From Sipunculus nudus (Eukaryota; Annelida; Sipuncula; Golfingiida; Sipunculidae), in the NCBI GenBank assembly GCA_026874595.1, contig CM049310.1, positions 23,166,058 through 23,230,057 of the forward strand: a stretch of 64,000 nt of DNA. The letters are read 5' to 3'. Below, one piece after another: positions 46,201 through 56,214 of this stretch; positions within the stretch are counted from its first letter, which is position 1; each line of letters starts with the position of its first letter. The notes beneath the pieces are model-generated. The model made no database searches. It saw only the letters and a program-made list of their open reading frames with translations, and was not told the origin of the DNA. The translations under genes and the position numbers were made by a program.

Positions 46201-49200
46201 CAAAGAAGCATGGTGGTCTCTGGATTAGTTGTTCAGATACTTTAGCATTTGTATCAAATTGTCCATTATTCTGAGGGATACTTCGGAGTCCTATAGCTTG
46301 AAGGATATGGGAAACAGAGACCTAATTTCAGGTTTCCACAGAAACTTTTCATGGGCCTCCTTGCATGACAAGAATGAAGATTCTAGGTCCAATTGTTACG
46401 ATTTGTACCCTGTTGACAGATAACCTATTCTTTAAAGGTATCAAAAATAGAGAAAAAAATTCGTAAAAATTTGAAAAAAATAGAGGTGGCTCACCCAGTC
46501 TGCAGAAACTGATGGAACACCTCATGATCAATATGTATGCCAAAAATCATGACCATCAGTGTTGTAGTTATTGAGATACTGCAGTTTTTGTATCAAATTT
46601 TTCATTATTATGGGGGTAATTTGAAGCCATACAGCTTAAAGGATATGGGTAACAGAGACCTAATTTCAGGTTTCCATGGAGGCTTTTCATGGATCTCCCT
46701 GTTTGTCAAGAATGAAGATTCTAGGTCAAGTTTTTATGATTTGGGCCCTGTTTACAGATGTTCATATCTTTAAAGGACTCAAAAATAGAGAAAAAAATTC
46801 ATAAAAAAGCTGAACAAATACAGGTGGTGCCACCAGTCTGCAGAAACTGATAAAACACTCCATGATCAATATCCATGCATACAATTATGGTGATCTCTGC
46901 ATTAGTTGTTCAGATACTTGTTTTGTATCAAATTTTCCATTATTCTAAAGCTTTACTTTGGAGTGCCATAGCTCAAAGGATATGGGTAACAGAGACCTAA
47001 TTTCAGGTTTCCATGGAGACTTTTCATGGGTTTCCGTGTGTGTCAAGAATGGAGATTCTAGGTCCAGTCATTATGATTTGTACCATTTTGACAGATAACT
47101 ACATCCTTAAAGGTCTCCAAAATAGAGAAAAAAAAAATTGTAAAAATTTGAAAAAATACAGGTGGTGCCACCAGTCTGCAGGAACTGATGAAACACCTCT
47201 TGATCAATATATATGTAAAAAATCATGACCATCAGTGTTGTAGTTAATGAGATACTGAAGTTTTGGTATGAAATTTTCCATTATTCGGGGGGGGGGGGGT
47301 AATTAGGAGCCCCACAGCTCAAATGATATGGGAAACAGACCTTATTTCAGGTTTCCATGCACACTAATAGGTCTCTCAATGTGTCAAGAATGAAGATTCT
47401 AGGTCCAGTCTTAACGATTTGTGCCCTGTTAACATATGTTCACATTTTTAAAGGTCTCAAAAACAGAGAAAACAATTCGTAAAAAATTGAAAAATACAGG
47501 TGGCGCCACCAGTCTGCAGAAACTAATGGAACATCTCATGATCAATATGTATGCCAAAAATCATGACCATCAGTGATGTAGTTAATGAGATATTGAAGTT
47601 TTAGTATGAAATTTTTGACTATTCTAGGGGGGGGGGGTACTTTGGGGCCCCATAGCTCAAAGGATATGAGTAACAGAGACCTAATTTCTGGTTTCCATGG
47701 AGATTTTTAATAGGTCTCTCACTGTGTAAAGAATTAAGATTCTAGGTCCAGTCTATACGATTTGTGCCCTGTTAACAGATGTTTACATTCTTAAAGGTCT
47801 AAAAAAGAGAGAAAACTATTCGTAAAAAATCGAAAAATACAGGTGGCGCCACCAGTCTGCAGAAACTGTTGAATCATCTCATGATCAATATGTATGCCAA
47901 AAATCATGACCATCAGTGATGTAGTTAATGAGATATTTAAGTTTTTGTATGAAATTTTTTACTATTCTTGGGGGTACTTTGGGGCCCCATAGCTCATAGG
48001 ATATGGGTTACAGAGACCTAATTTCAGGTTTCCATGGAGACTTTTCATAGGTCTCCCTGTGTGTCAAGAATGAAGATTCTAGGTCCAGTCGTTACGATTT
48101 GTGCCCTGTTAACAGATGTTCACATTTTTTAAGGTCTCAAAAATAGAGAAAAAAATTTGTAAAAAATCGAAAAATACAGGTGGCGCCACCAGTCTGCAGG
48201 AACTAATGAAACATCTCATGATCAATATGTATGCCAAAAATCATGACCATCAGTGATGTAGTTAATGAGATATTGAAGTTTTTATATGAAATTTTTGACT
48301 ATTCTGGGGGGTACTTTGGGGCCCATTAGCTCAAAGGATATGGGTAACAGAGACCTAATTTCTGGTTTCCAAGGAGATTTTTTATCGACCTCTCAGAATG
48401 TCAAGTTACAAGAATCTAGGTCCAGCAGTTACGATTTGTGCCTAGTTAACTGACAGACGGACAGACGGACGACGGACAAAGAGTGATCACTATAGCTCAG
48501 CATGACTGAAAGTCAGCTGAGCTAAAAACTATAGACCTGGATGCTGAAGTGAGCACAGAAGCTGTACAGGAAATACATGAGATATAATATAATAAATACC
48601 AAATGGAAGCTGTAATATGTGGCACGGTGATAGTTGTAGTAGGTCAATATGACACCACACAGAGCAGGAGGAGAACTGTTGGCAGTATAAATATGGTCTA
48701 AGGCCAAAAAAATAAAAAGGTATGGTTCTCAGGCACTTTTTTCCAGAAATCACTGCGGGCAAGCAGTATTTTATTTTTGACCTTTCTTGTATGTTTTGAT
48801 ATGAATGTCATATGACCATGGAAAACCATGTAAAAAACGGGGCGTTTTTGCTAAACAGGTAAAAGCTCTACATAACAAAGGAAATTGTATCAAAATTGTA
48901 TTATTTTATTTTCTTGAAAGATGAAAATAAAAAAATGTTTGATGCGGGGTGTTAAAATTGACGCTAGCGGTGCCTGAGAACCATACATTTTAATTTTTTT
49001 GGCCTAATAGGTTTCCAGAGTTTTTTTTAGAACTGATTTATTGTAACCAGGCTGTTGCTGTGTTAGAAATTGGGATATCAGATGGCTGTGGTAAGTGTTG
49101 GGTCAAGGTCAACCAAGAGTTAATCAGTTTGATCCCCATAGTCAACCGTGAATTGACCTTGAGAGCACAAGTCAAGGTCACCGCACCAGGAAAATTTTTT

Positions 49201-52200
49201 TTGCCTCAATTATACAGAATTATGATATTTTTATTGATAGATGCCAGCATGTTGAGAATATAAGCAATTTAAAAGTGCAGATGCGGACATGGATGCCCAT
49301 CCAGTAAAACAGTTAGCTCCCTGATGAGGCCTTAATTATCAAGATGGAGGTTTGGGGTACTTACAAGACCCATAGGTTGGAGGATACAGGTCGCACTGAC
49401 CTAATTTCAGGTTTTCTGGGAGATTTTTTATTTACCTCCCTGGATGTTCTCTTAGAAGTTTCTAGGTCCAGAGGTTACAATTTGTGCCCCGCTAACAGAA
49501 GGCTGCATGCCTAGACGAAAGAAGGACAAAGCACCATTCCTATCCCTCAGTTGACTTTCCAGTAGCTGTGCTAAAAATGAGTTTGCTGTCTGCACTTGAT
49601 TGTTAATCCAATTTACTGTGCTGCAAAAAGTAATATTTCATTGTAAGGACCAGGTCAAATGGTAGCAAAACTGGCTTCGTGCAGACTAAAAATGGATTTG
49701 CCTGAAAGCACTAAGAACCTTTTACTGTAAACTGAACTAAAGTCAACTGAGCTACTGTAGACTGCCTTTCAAGTGGACTACAGTAAACCAAACTGATGCA
49801 GCCTAGGGGTCTAGTGCAGACAGAGTAATCCTACCTATGATATTGATTATTTGCTAGTGCGATTACCACCATAGTGTCTGACAAAGGCGCTCACCTGCTT
49901 CGCAGTCATTTGTTTCATACATTTTGTTACAGGCACACCGAACGCAGCCTGATGTCAAGTTGAAGTAGAAGCCTGTCTGACATTTGTTGCATTTGGTACC
50001 ACTGGCTGGGGATTTACATGTACAGACTCCCGTCTTGGGATGACACGTTGTATTGGTTGCAACAAAACGCATGTCACAATCACATGCTAAAATGAAGAGG
50101 AGACAATGGTTGTTATCATAACCAATATGGAGGTAAAACCCAATGAGCTTTAATACTTACATTCAACAAAAAAAGATGTAAACAGCTCTGTAACTTTTGG
50201 ATTATTCATGTGAACTATTTGCTTTTAATGCTGTTTCACCCTACAGGAAGAACACAGGAACCATGGGTCATGACACTCAGCTGATAAGCAGAACATGTGA
50301 GAATATAAACAAAGAATTTATTAACCTGAGCATTTAAGTAATGAATCATGAAATACCACAGCTGTTAAAAACAATTTTCACAAACTGGGCAGCACAAGAT
50401 TGATCACAGTTTTAATAGGTTAATGTCTGTTTCTGCAGCAGACCTGTTCATTCCATGGTAAGAACGAAAAACAAATTTCCCATTGTAGAAGGGACCAGCA
50501 TTGAGAATCTCACAGCTATGAATTATCAATGGTAAAGGCAAGTGAAGCAACAAATGGATGAAGCTTTCAAATCTGAGGAAAAAATATGGTTTCAGTATGA
50601 ATCTCCCATGCATCTTTGCTGACTAAATGTATGACAGAGACTCACTGGCAGCCTGGCAGGTACTTTTAATCTCTGGACACAGACTGGGACAATAAATACA
50701 CATTTGATAATCAGGGAAGAACAAACCCATACACCATAAAATATTGAACTTTCTCCTCTTTACCATTCATATGAAATGCTATCTTACTCTCCTAAAATAT
50801 ATGTTCTCAAACATTTAGCTTTAAGCTCATTTTTACATATTGGCACTGTTTTTTTTTTATTTAGCTAGATGTAATCAGACTAGCAGTCAATGGGCCATGA
50901 TGATCTGCTTTCTAGAGGCCATGCACTTATTGATAAATTGGCAATTTCATAAAGATACCTGCATATGAAGCAATCAATGTAATCCTTTAAAGTATGTATG
51001 TAGGATTTTTAATAATGAAAGGGTGCACATCTTAACTCTTTAAAAAACAACAAAAACTGCCCTTTTTATAAAAACAGTCATCACCAGCTCTTCTTTAATG
51101 TGGAAACAAGGGACCTATGGGTCACTGTGCTCAGCTGACGTTAACCTTGAAGGTAAAAATCTAAAATAATATCTAATGGAGATAAAGTGTAAGAGGAAGA
51201 GGTAATAAAGGCCATGGTTGGTTTATATGATTGGTTTGTATTGATGAGCAAGAAATTGTTGCAAAAAATATTTTGTGACCTGACCATGTGTTTCCTAATG
51301 TTGAAACTAAAGCATGTGAGCAGTTTGTGAACAAATGATCTGTACTATTACCATGATCATTAGTTGGTTTTTCGATTAACTGTTGACATTTCAGTAGTTT
51401 ATACATTTGTTCAATTGAATCTATTTTTTGTATAATATATATTATTAAATATATATGTATTTTTTTTAATGAAATGTATACAGTTGAAATATAGCTAATT
51501 AACAACATAAAACAGGGCAAACAAAGCCTGATCTCAAATTCTGCTGAGGCAGGAAAATAATGAACAAATTTTTGTATTAAATCCTCATTTTTTTATCACA
51601 TCAATTATTTTCTAATTTAAGTTTATATTTCTATACATTTCCAATTTAACATATATATCTGAATATAAAAGTTGATTCATAATTCTCAATTGCACTATCA
51701 TAAATCTCAATCTTGTAAGATAACACCACATCATGCATACAAATGTTTATTTATTAAATCAATGGTGCTTACAGGAAAAAAACATGCCATGGTCAAAGTT
51801 GGGCAAAATTTAAGGTACTGATTTTTTTTTATGCTAATAACTTAAAAAATTTACAAAATTCAGATCTAATTTTGGGTAAACAATTGAATCTTAATTAAAC
51901 ATAGTTATATACTTGAGAAAATAGACTCTAGTTTCAAAATTTTTCATTTTAAGTGAGTTATTATTTTTCCTGATTTTTTACAAAGTCTATTATGTTTGGG
52001 CCCATAACTTAAAGAATTTATACTTTACAGACTTAATTTCTGGCATGTACATAGGAACTACATAGAGGAATATTTATGGTAAATATGAGGAAAAACAGAT
52101 GAGTGGTTTTGATATTAGGCAGTCCTGAAATGTGAAAATAGGATTTTAATAAAAAATTGAGGTTTTTCTTTAATTTCTCAAAGGAACGAAGTCGCAAAGA

Positions 52201-55200
52201 CCCAGTTTTCGGCTTGGTAGGAGATCTTGGGGACATCTAACATTATGCTGAATTTTGGATTCCTAGGTCTTACGGTTTCAAAACGTGCCACATCTACGGA
52301 CGGACGGACGGACGGACAGACAGACGGACGGACGACGGACAATGGACCAAGACTATAGCTCAGATGACTTATAGTCAGCTGAGCTAAAAACCCTTTTAGG
52401 GGTAAAACTATATGGCAAAGATGTTTCACTGAAATAAAGGGAAAATAAATACATAACTAGAATACGGGTAGTCGACAAGCGACTACGTGTATCCGCCTAA
52501 ATCAGAGTGGAACGGGTGAAGTGAGGCATGGATTAAGTGGCAAGGGGAAATAGAGTGAAGTGTTGCATATTAGCATGGATGTCTGCATCCAAATTGTGTA
52601 TGAAGGCTGCCCCCCTACAACAAAATCCAGAAAGCCGTCGCAGTTGGATACATATGCAAAATTTAAGGCAGATAAGTCAAACCACTACATGTATATGAGT
52701 GATTTTAGCCCGTGGCAGACAATCCGATGGACGCTGAGCAAAAATGGTTGCAGGTGATGGCACCAGTTTTGCGTATGATAAAGAGCTATGTGAGAACTAT
52801 ACACATGCAAAACTTTGGCCCAATCGGTCAAACGGTTCCCAAGATATGAGCTTGGATGTTTGCTGCATAAACTAGAATGCAGGTTGCTCAACCTGTCATA
52901 AAATCAAGAGAGCTGTCGGGGATGTATAAACCTGCAGAGTTTTAGCCAGATATGTCAAACCACTGCCGAGATATGAGTGATTTTATCCCATGGCAGACAA
53001 ACAGACAGGAGCTGTGCAAAAATGGCTGCTGGTGGCGCCAACAGTTTTGCGTATGTTATAAAGCTCTCCAAGGGCTACATTTGTGCAAACAAATTTTCCT
53101 GATCGGTCAAACAGTTCCCGAGATATAACCTTGGATGTCTGCAGCGTAAACGTGAATGTAGGTGGCGCCACCTGTCATAAAATCAGAAAAGCTATCCAGG
53201 ATGTATACGCATGCCGAATTTCAGGTGAATTAGTCAAGTCACTGCAGAGATATGAGTGATTTTAACCCAAGGCAGACAAACAGATGGACACTGTGCAAAC
53301 ATGGTTGCAGGTGGCGCCACCATTTTTTGTGTATGTTAGAAAGCTCTCCAAGGGCTACATTTGTGCAAAAAAATTTTCCTGATCGGTCAAACGGTTCCCG
53401 AGATATGAGCTTGGATGTCTGCAGCGTAAACGTGAATGTAGGTGGCGCCACCTGTCACAAAATCAGAAAAGCTATCCAGGATGTATACGCATGCCGAATT
53501 TCAGGTGAATTAGTCAAGTCACTGCAGAGATATGAGTGATTTTAACCCAAGGCAGACGAACAGATGGACACTGTGCAAACATGGTTGCAGGTGGCGCCAC
53601 CATTTTTTGTGTATGTTATAAAGCTCTCCAAGGGCTACATTTGTGCAAAAAAATTTTCCTGATCGGTCAAACGGTTCCCGAGATATGAGCTTGGATGTCT
53701 GCAGCGTAAACGTGAATGTAGGTGGCGCCACCTGTCACAAAATCAGAAAAGCTATCCAGGATGTATACGCATGCCAAATTTCAGGTGAATTAGTCAAGTC
53801 ACTGCAGAGATATGGGTGATTTTAACCCAAGGCAGACGAACAGATGGACACTGTGCAAACATGGTTGCAGGTGGCGCCACCATTTTTTGTGTATGTTATA
53901 AAGCTCTCCAAGGGCTACATTTGTGCAAAAAAATATTCCTGATCCGTCAAACGGTTCCCGAGATATGTGGGTTTATGTGTGGAAACAGACGCACAAACGG
54001 ACGCAGAGCGCAGAGGAAAGGTCAGAGGTCAAAACAAAATCGGGGCGCAGCAGTTCACATGTGACCCGAACATAATCCCGGGTTTCGTAAAATTCCGCCC
54101 AGCGGTTACGGAGGAGTTCTCCGGAAACCTACGCCGCGGCGGCGGCGGCGGCGTGCAGCTGAAAACATAGTATCCACAAAACTCTGTTTTGGCGGATACA
54201 AATAGCTGTTTAGGCAAAGATTTTTAGCTTTATTTTGACTAAAGCAGTGTAAACAAAGCAAAGAAGGATTGAATGATTCAACAATTGTTTTGACAGAAAA
54301 CACTTTCACATATTTCATGTCATATATTTATTGATCAGGTCATTTTATCTACAGCTGACACAGTAACACTATCACTGAAGTCACAATGATTTTAAAATAT
54401 TTTGATGACTTTAAAACATTTATTGAAATGCTGATTACTGGTAATTATTAATGAAATTGGAAAAGTTTCAAGAGTTACAAAATTTTGTTTGTTTTGTTGA
54501 TGAAGCAAGCCATAATAACCTAGTTTGAGGTATGGTAAGAAACCATGCCACTAACAACCACATGCCAATTCAGGTCAGTCCATAACTCCCTTTTGGTTTG
54601 TGCCCTGTTAATGATGGCCCGCTAAACAAGAGAAATGGCTTCAGCTCACATCTCAAAACTGCTGCCCACAAAAACTACCGGTCAAAACAAAATAAAACTT
54701 ACGGTTATCTGGTCCGTATCCCTTGGTCAACTGAGCAGTTTCTTGAGATAAACCACAACGTCCTGATGTGTAGTTGGCAACAAGATACAAGGTGTAATTG
54801 GTTCCATACTCGAGATTCAGTAATTTAGTAGACCTGGCTGTACCACTCACATTGTATAGCTCCTCTACAAGAACAAAATAAAACCAATTCTCTTACATCA
54901 TCCACAGGGTAGTGGGTAATAACATAATCTCTAAAATACAGAAGCTGTTCAGGAAGTCATATCATATACAAACAACACTGGGAGAGGTGAAGTCCATTAT
55001 GTCTGATATCAAACAGAAGATCTGCAGGAAAGGTTAACACCATTACCTCCTATCTCATACAAGAACTTTTCAGAAAGATATGATATCATATAGAAGCTAT
55101 TCTGGTAGAGGTTAAATCCATTATCTCTGATATCATACATGGATCTACAGAAGCAGGTTAAAACCATTGTCACTTATATCATACAGAACTTACTGCCAGA

Positions 55201-55489
55201 GGTTAAAACAATTATCAATGATATCATATAAGAGCTCTGCATATATTCTATGAAAGCTGTTATTAAATTAAGTTTTAAAGTTTAGTGCCAAAGTGTACAT
55301 AGATAACCAACAGAAAGTTGAATGGGTTAATGCCACCTTTACCAGTCTTATTATTTGATCTGTAGTAGTGCAGTTCAAAGTTCTGAACATCTTCTTCAGC
55401 TGCTGCAGATGGCATTGACCATTGAACAGACATCATATCATATGATACGCTGGTTACTGTAAGGTTGTAGTGTTCATTTTGGCAACTGT
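33995..55489 (-). CDS. MEGF9-like membrane protein, last six coding exons (5' end missing)
   Basis: Single-pass type I membrane protein. The coding exons are 55489-55343, 54864-54703, 50086-49895, 36206-36051, 34810-34706 and 34290-33995 (stop TAA at 33997-33995), 1058 nt or about 352 residues. Counting from the first visible residue: an FN3-like domain at 1-103; three laminin-type EGF modules at about 105-252 with regular CxC/CxxC spacing; a hydrophobic helix at about 267-291; then a tail of about 60 residues containing FNFWTVQLREDHEAVHFSD. That tail motif resembles the FWTIELKED-type motif I recall from vertebrate MEGF9, as does the LE-TM-tail order. There are about nine N-glycosylation sequons before the helix. 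Every intron is phase 1, typical of shuffled extracellular modules. The signal peptide and first exons were not found up to 64000. An FN3 domain is not typical of vertebrate MEGF9, so a distinct laminin-EGF receptor family remains possible. Confidence 0.75.
34706..34810 (-). CDS. MEGF9-like exon: end of laminin EGF module 3
   Basis: The acceptor GTTTCAG precedes 34810 and the donor GTAAGT follows 34706. There are 35 codons, phase 1 on both sides: TCVDCQRNTTGRYCEKCLPG then YIGDPVHNQDC. This completes the last EGF module before the membrane. Confidence 0.85.
35725..35990 (+). mobile_element. family A 3' fragment in an intron of the MEGF9-like gene
   Basis: It shares GGCAGTCCTGAAGTGT, ACATCTAACTGTATG and the terminal hairpin (AGCTCAGATGAC / GTCAGCTGAGCT) plus AAAAA with 291-4313 and 51105-52390. 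The microsatellite is almost lost. Confidence 0.75.
36051..36206 (-). CDS. MEGF9-like exon: laminin EGF modules 2-3
   Basis: The acceptor TTTCAG precedes 36206 and the donor GTGAAA follows 36051, phase 1 on both sides. It encodes DGDKVKCKCKPRLTGPGCRQ then CIKGYYGSNGACAKCDCHD. Its upstream intron (36207-49894, 13.7 kb) is filled with mobile repeats. Confidence 0.88.
36545..37075. mobile_element. family F-like units
   Basis: About three ~140-bp units sharing CTGACCTCA...AAATATGCATGGATTTTGC and GAGTTTTGTGAAAA with 11484-11869. They are followed by GGACAGATGGATGGAC and a weak hairpin (CATCCATCTA). Confidence 0.55.
37480..37700. mobile_element. family F-like fragment
   Basis: GCAACACCACAAAGTAGCCT and TGACC...CCTTATTAAATGAGTT match 11484-11869. 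It ends with (AGAC)-type words and a degenerate hairpin near 37655-37690. Confidence 0.5.
38180..38790. repeat. ~160-bp degenerate tandem units with TGACCT words
   Basis: About four units with CAATCCAAACTGGAGTTATC, CTGTGACCTTGACCTTTGAC and CCCCAAAATCAA. Frames on the plus strand are artefacts. Confidence 0.75.
39090..40950 (+). mobile_element. HINE/pearl-like element, family A, copy 3
   Basis: The 5' end is AACAAGGGACCCATGGGTCA...GCGCTCAGCTGA. The 3' end is a CAGACGG tract (40870-40895) then the hairpin GCTCAGATGAC / GTCAGCTAAGC (one stem change) and AAAAA. The middle is AT-rich; the ~700-bp right part matches 51760-52390. Confidence 0.72.
41137..41310 (+). repeat. extra family A 5' end, tandem with the next copy
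   Basis: This 174-bp block is repeated almost exactly at 41311-41487: the AACAAGTGACCC terminus, GCTCAGCTGA, GAAGAGATTCGC and ACCCATTCAACTGAAGCATC. Confidence 0.88.
41494..42400 (+). mobile_element. HINE-like element, family E, copy 2 (nested in family A)
   Basis: The 5' end is AACTAGAATACAGGTAGCCG with a one-mismatch hairpin and GTATCCGCC. The 3' end is a hairpin TATCTGCAAAAC / GTTTTGGAGGATA, then CAA. The core has three GGTGGCGCC-type palindromes and one shortened unit set. Confidence 0.75.
42408..46030. repeat. satellite-like array, eleven ~337-bp monomers
   Basis: Monomers begin at the GGTGGCGCCACCAGTCTGC word at about 42408, 42739, 43078, 43415, 43752, 44089, 44426, 44763, 45099, 45436 and 45772. 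Each holds ATCATGACCATCAGT, a G-run, GGGGCCCCATAGCTC, GGTTTCCAAGGAGA, GATTCTAGGTCCAGT and AAAGGTCTCAAAAATAGAG. A three-monomer block (about 1010 bp) is repeated. Confidence 0.92.
46134..48528 (+). mobile_element. family A core plus 3' end without a 5' terminus (copy 5)
   Basis: Seven monomers (about 46146, 46483, 46822, 47160, 47498, 47843, 48179), then a CGGACAGA tract and the same 3' hairpin (48496-48523) as copy 4. It starts immediately after copy 4's 3' end, in mid-monomer linker sequence. Its first monomer best matches copy 4's first monomer (GGTGGCTCCACC), so it looks like a duplicated array. Confidence 0.82.
48529..49319. other. intron sequence, no feature seen
   Basis: No repeat family or exon was recognised. 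Short frames have no domain or splice support. Confidence 0.4.
49320..49577 (+). mobile_element. old family A monomer and 3' end fragment
   Basis: It keeps CTGACCTAATTTCAGGTTTT, TTCTAGGTCCAGAGGTTACA and TTGTGCCC, then a decayed microsatellite and hairpin ending GCTAAAAA. Confidence 0.65.
49895..50086 (-). CDS. MEGF9-like exon: laminin EGF module 1 and start of module 2
   Basis: The acceptor TTTTAG precedes 50086 and the donor GTGAGC follows 49895, phase 1 on both sides. It encodes CDCDMRFVATNTTCHPKTGV then CTCKSPASGTKCNKCQTGFY and CVRCACN. The C-x-C...C-x-C...C-x-x-C-x-x-G-F/Y spacing is that of laminin-type EGF modules. Confidence 0.88.
50251..50290 (+). mobile_element. family A 5' terminus fragment
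   Basis: AACACAGGAACCATGGGTCA...CTCAGCTGATAA, a mutated 5' end just upstream (in gene sense) of the first laminin-EGF exon. Confidence 0.55.
51105..52390 (+). mobile_element. HINE/pearl-like element, family A, copy 6 (short and complete)
   Basis: The 5' end is AACAAGGGACCTATGGGTCA...GCTCAGCTGA. The core is a single unit matching the core of 291-4313. The 3' end is a (CGGA)n/CAGA tract (52298-52345), then the hairpin AGCTCAGATGAC / GTCAGCTGAGCT and AAAAA. It gives the basic 1.3-kb form of this subfamily. Confidence 0.78.
52455..54202 (+). mobile_element. HINE-like element, family E, copy 3 (complete)
   Basis: The 5' end is AACTAGAATACGG with the perfect hairpin GTAGTCG-ACAAG-CGACTAC (52468-52486), then GTATCCGCC (52489-52497). 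The 3' end is TATCCACAAAAC / GTTTTGGCGGATA, where GGCGGATAC (54191-54199) is the exact reverse complement of the 5' motif. The core has 280-bp units at 53161, 53441 and 53721, nearly identical. A (CGG)n tract lies at 54133-54152. Confidence 0.8.
53161..53980. repeat. three near-identical 280-bp units in family E core
   Basis: Each unit starts at GGTGGCGCCACCTGTCA and holds a second GGTGGCGCCACC about 150 bp later. The two palindromes sit in the contexts GTAGGTGGCGCCACCTGTC and GCAGGTGGCGCCACCATTTT. Confidence 0.93.
54703..54864 (-). CDS. MEGF9-like exon: second half of FN3 domain
   Basis: The acceptor TTCTTGTAG precedes 54864 and the donor GTAAGT follows 54703, phase 1 on both sides. It encodes ELYNVSGTARSTKLLNLEYG then TNYTLYLVANYTSGRCG. 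L-x-x-G-T-x-Y-x-L-x-x-x-A is the classic FN3 E-F-G strand pattern. It ends in GYGPDN and joins directly to the first laminin-EGF module. Confidence 0.78.
55343..55489 (-). CDS. MEGF9-like exon: first half of FN3 domain
   Basis: The acceptor TTTTCCAG precedes 55489 and the donor GTAAAG follows 55343, phase 1 on both sides. It encodes SCQNEHYNLTVTSVSYDMMS then VQWSMP and NFELHYY. The V-x-W-x-x-P and later Y-x-x-x-Y pattern is that of B/C strands of an FN3 fold. Confidence 0.75.
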
Positions 55490-56214
55490 CTGGAAAAGTC
55501 AGGAAAATAGTAATCTGGTAATATACATTTTTTGTGCAATCTGCATTAATAAAGGACACAAAGACTTTAAATAACAGCATGGTGAAATTGTTATTTCAGA
55601 AGTGAAATGAATCAAGAGAAGCTCACATAAAATACCTTTCCACATTACTGGTGTAACTTCAATAACTGCTGAAGAATGAAATTCCAATGAAGAAACATCA
55701 GTACAAAAACTACACAAAAGTTTTAATGTTACACGGGAAACTAACAGTGCCATCGATATGGAAAGGAGCTTAACTGTAGTTTACAGGAGCAAAAGTGTGG
55801 GAACTAGAGAGGGATTTAATTAAATTATGTACCTGGTAAACTCTTTGGGACAATACTGACAGAAAGAATACAAAAAAGAATTAACCATAGATTGTGTACA
55901 GAATAAGCAGGATTCAGGAAAGGTAGTCTCAAACAAAGCTTCATTTTGAGGAACTATCAAACAAAACATAGAGTGGAATATATCAATTTACGTAAAACTT
56001 CTGGAATTTGAATAAAATCCTTTTGCCAGGTTATTCTGAACTAAACTGTTAATTTTTCAGAAATTGTGGAATTGGATCAAAACATTGTGAACTTGTTATA
56101 AAAATATAAATAATGGAAGTGAACTGTGACTTATAAATGATGGAGGTGTCACAGACTTGTTAAGAGTTGGAAGCGTGCAATGGATTCCTGTTATTCTTAG
56201 CTATAGAAATTTTT

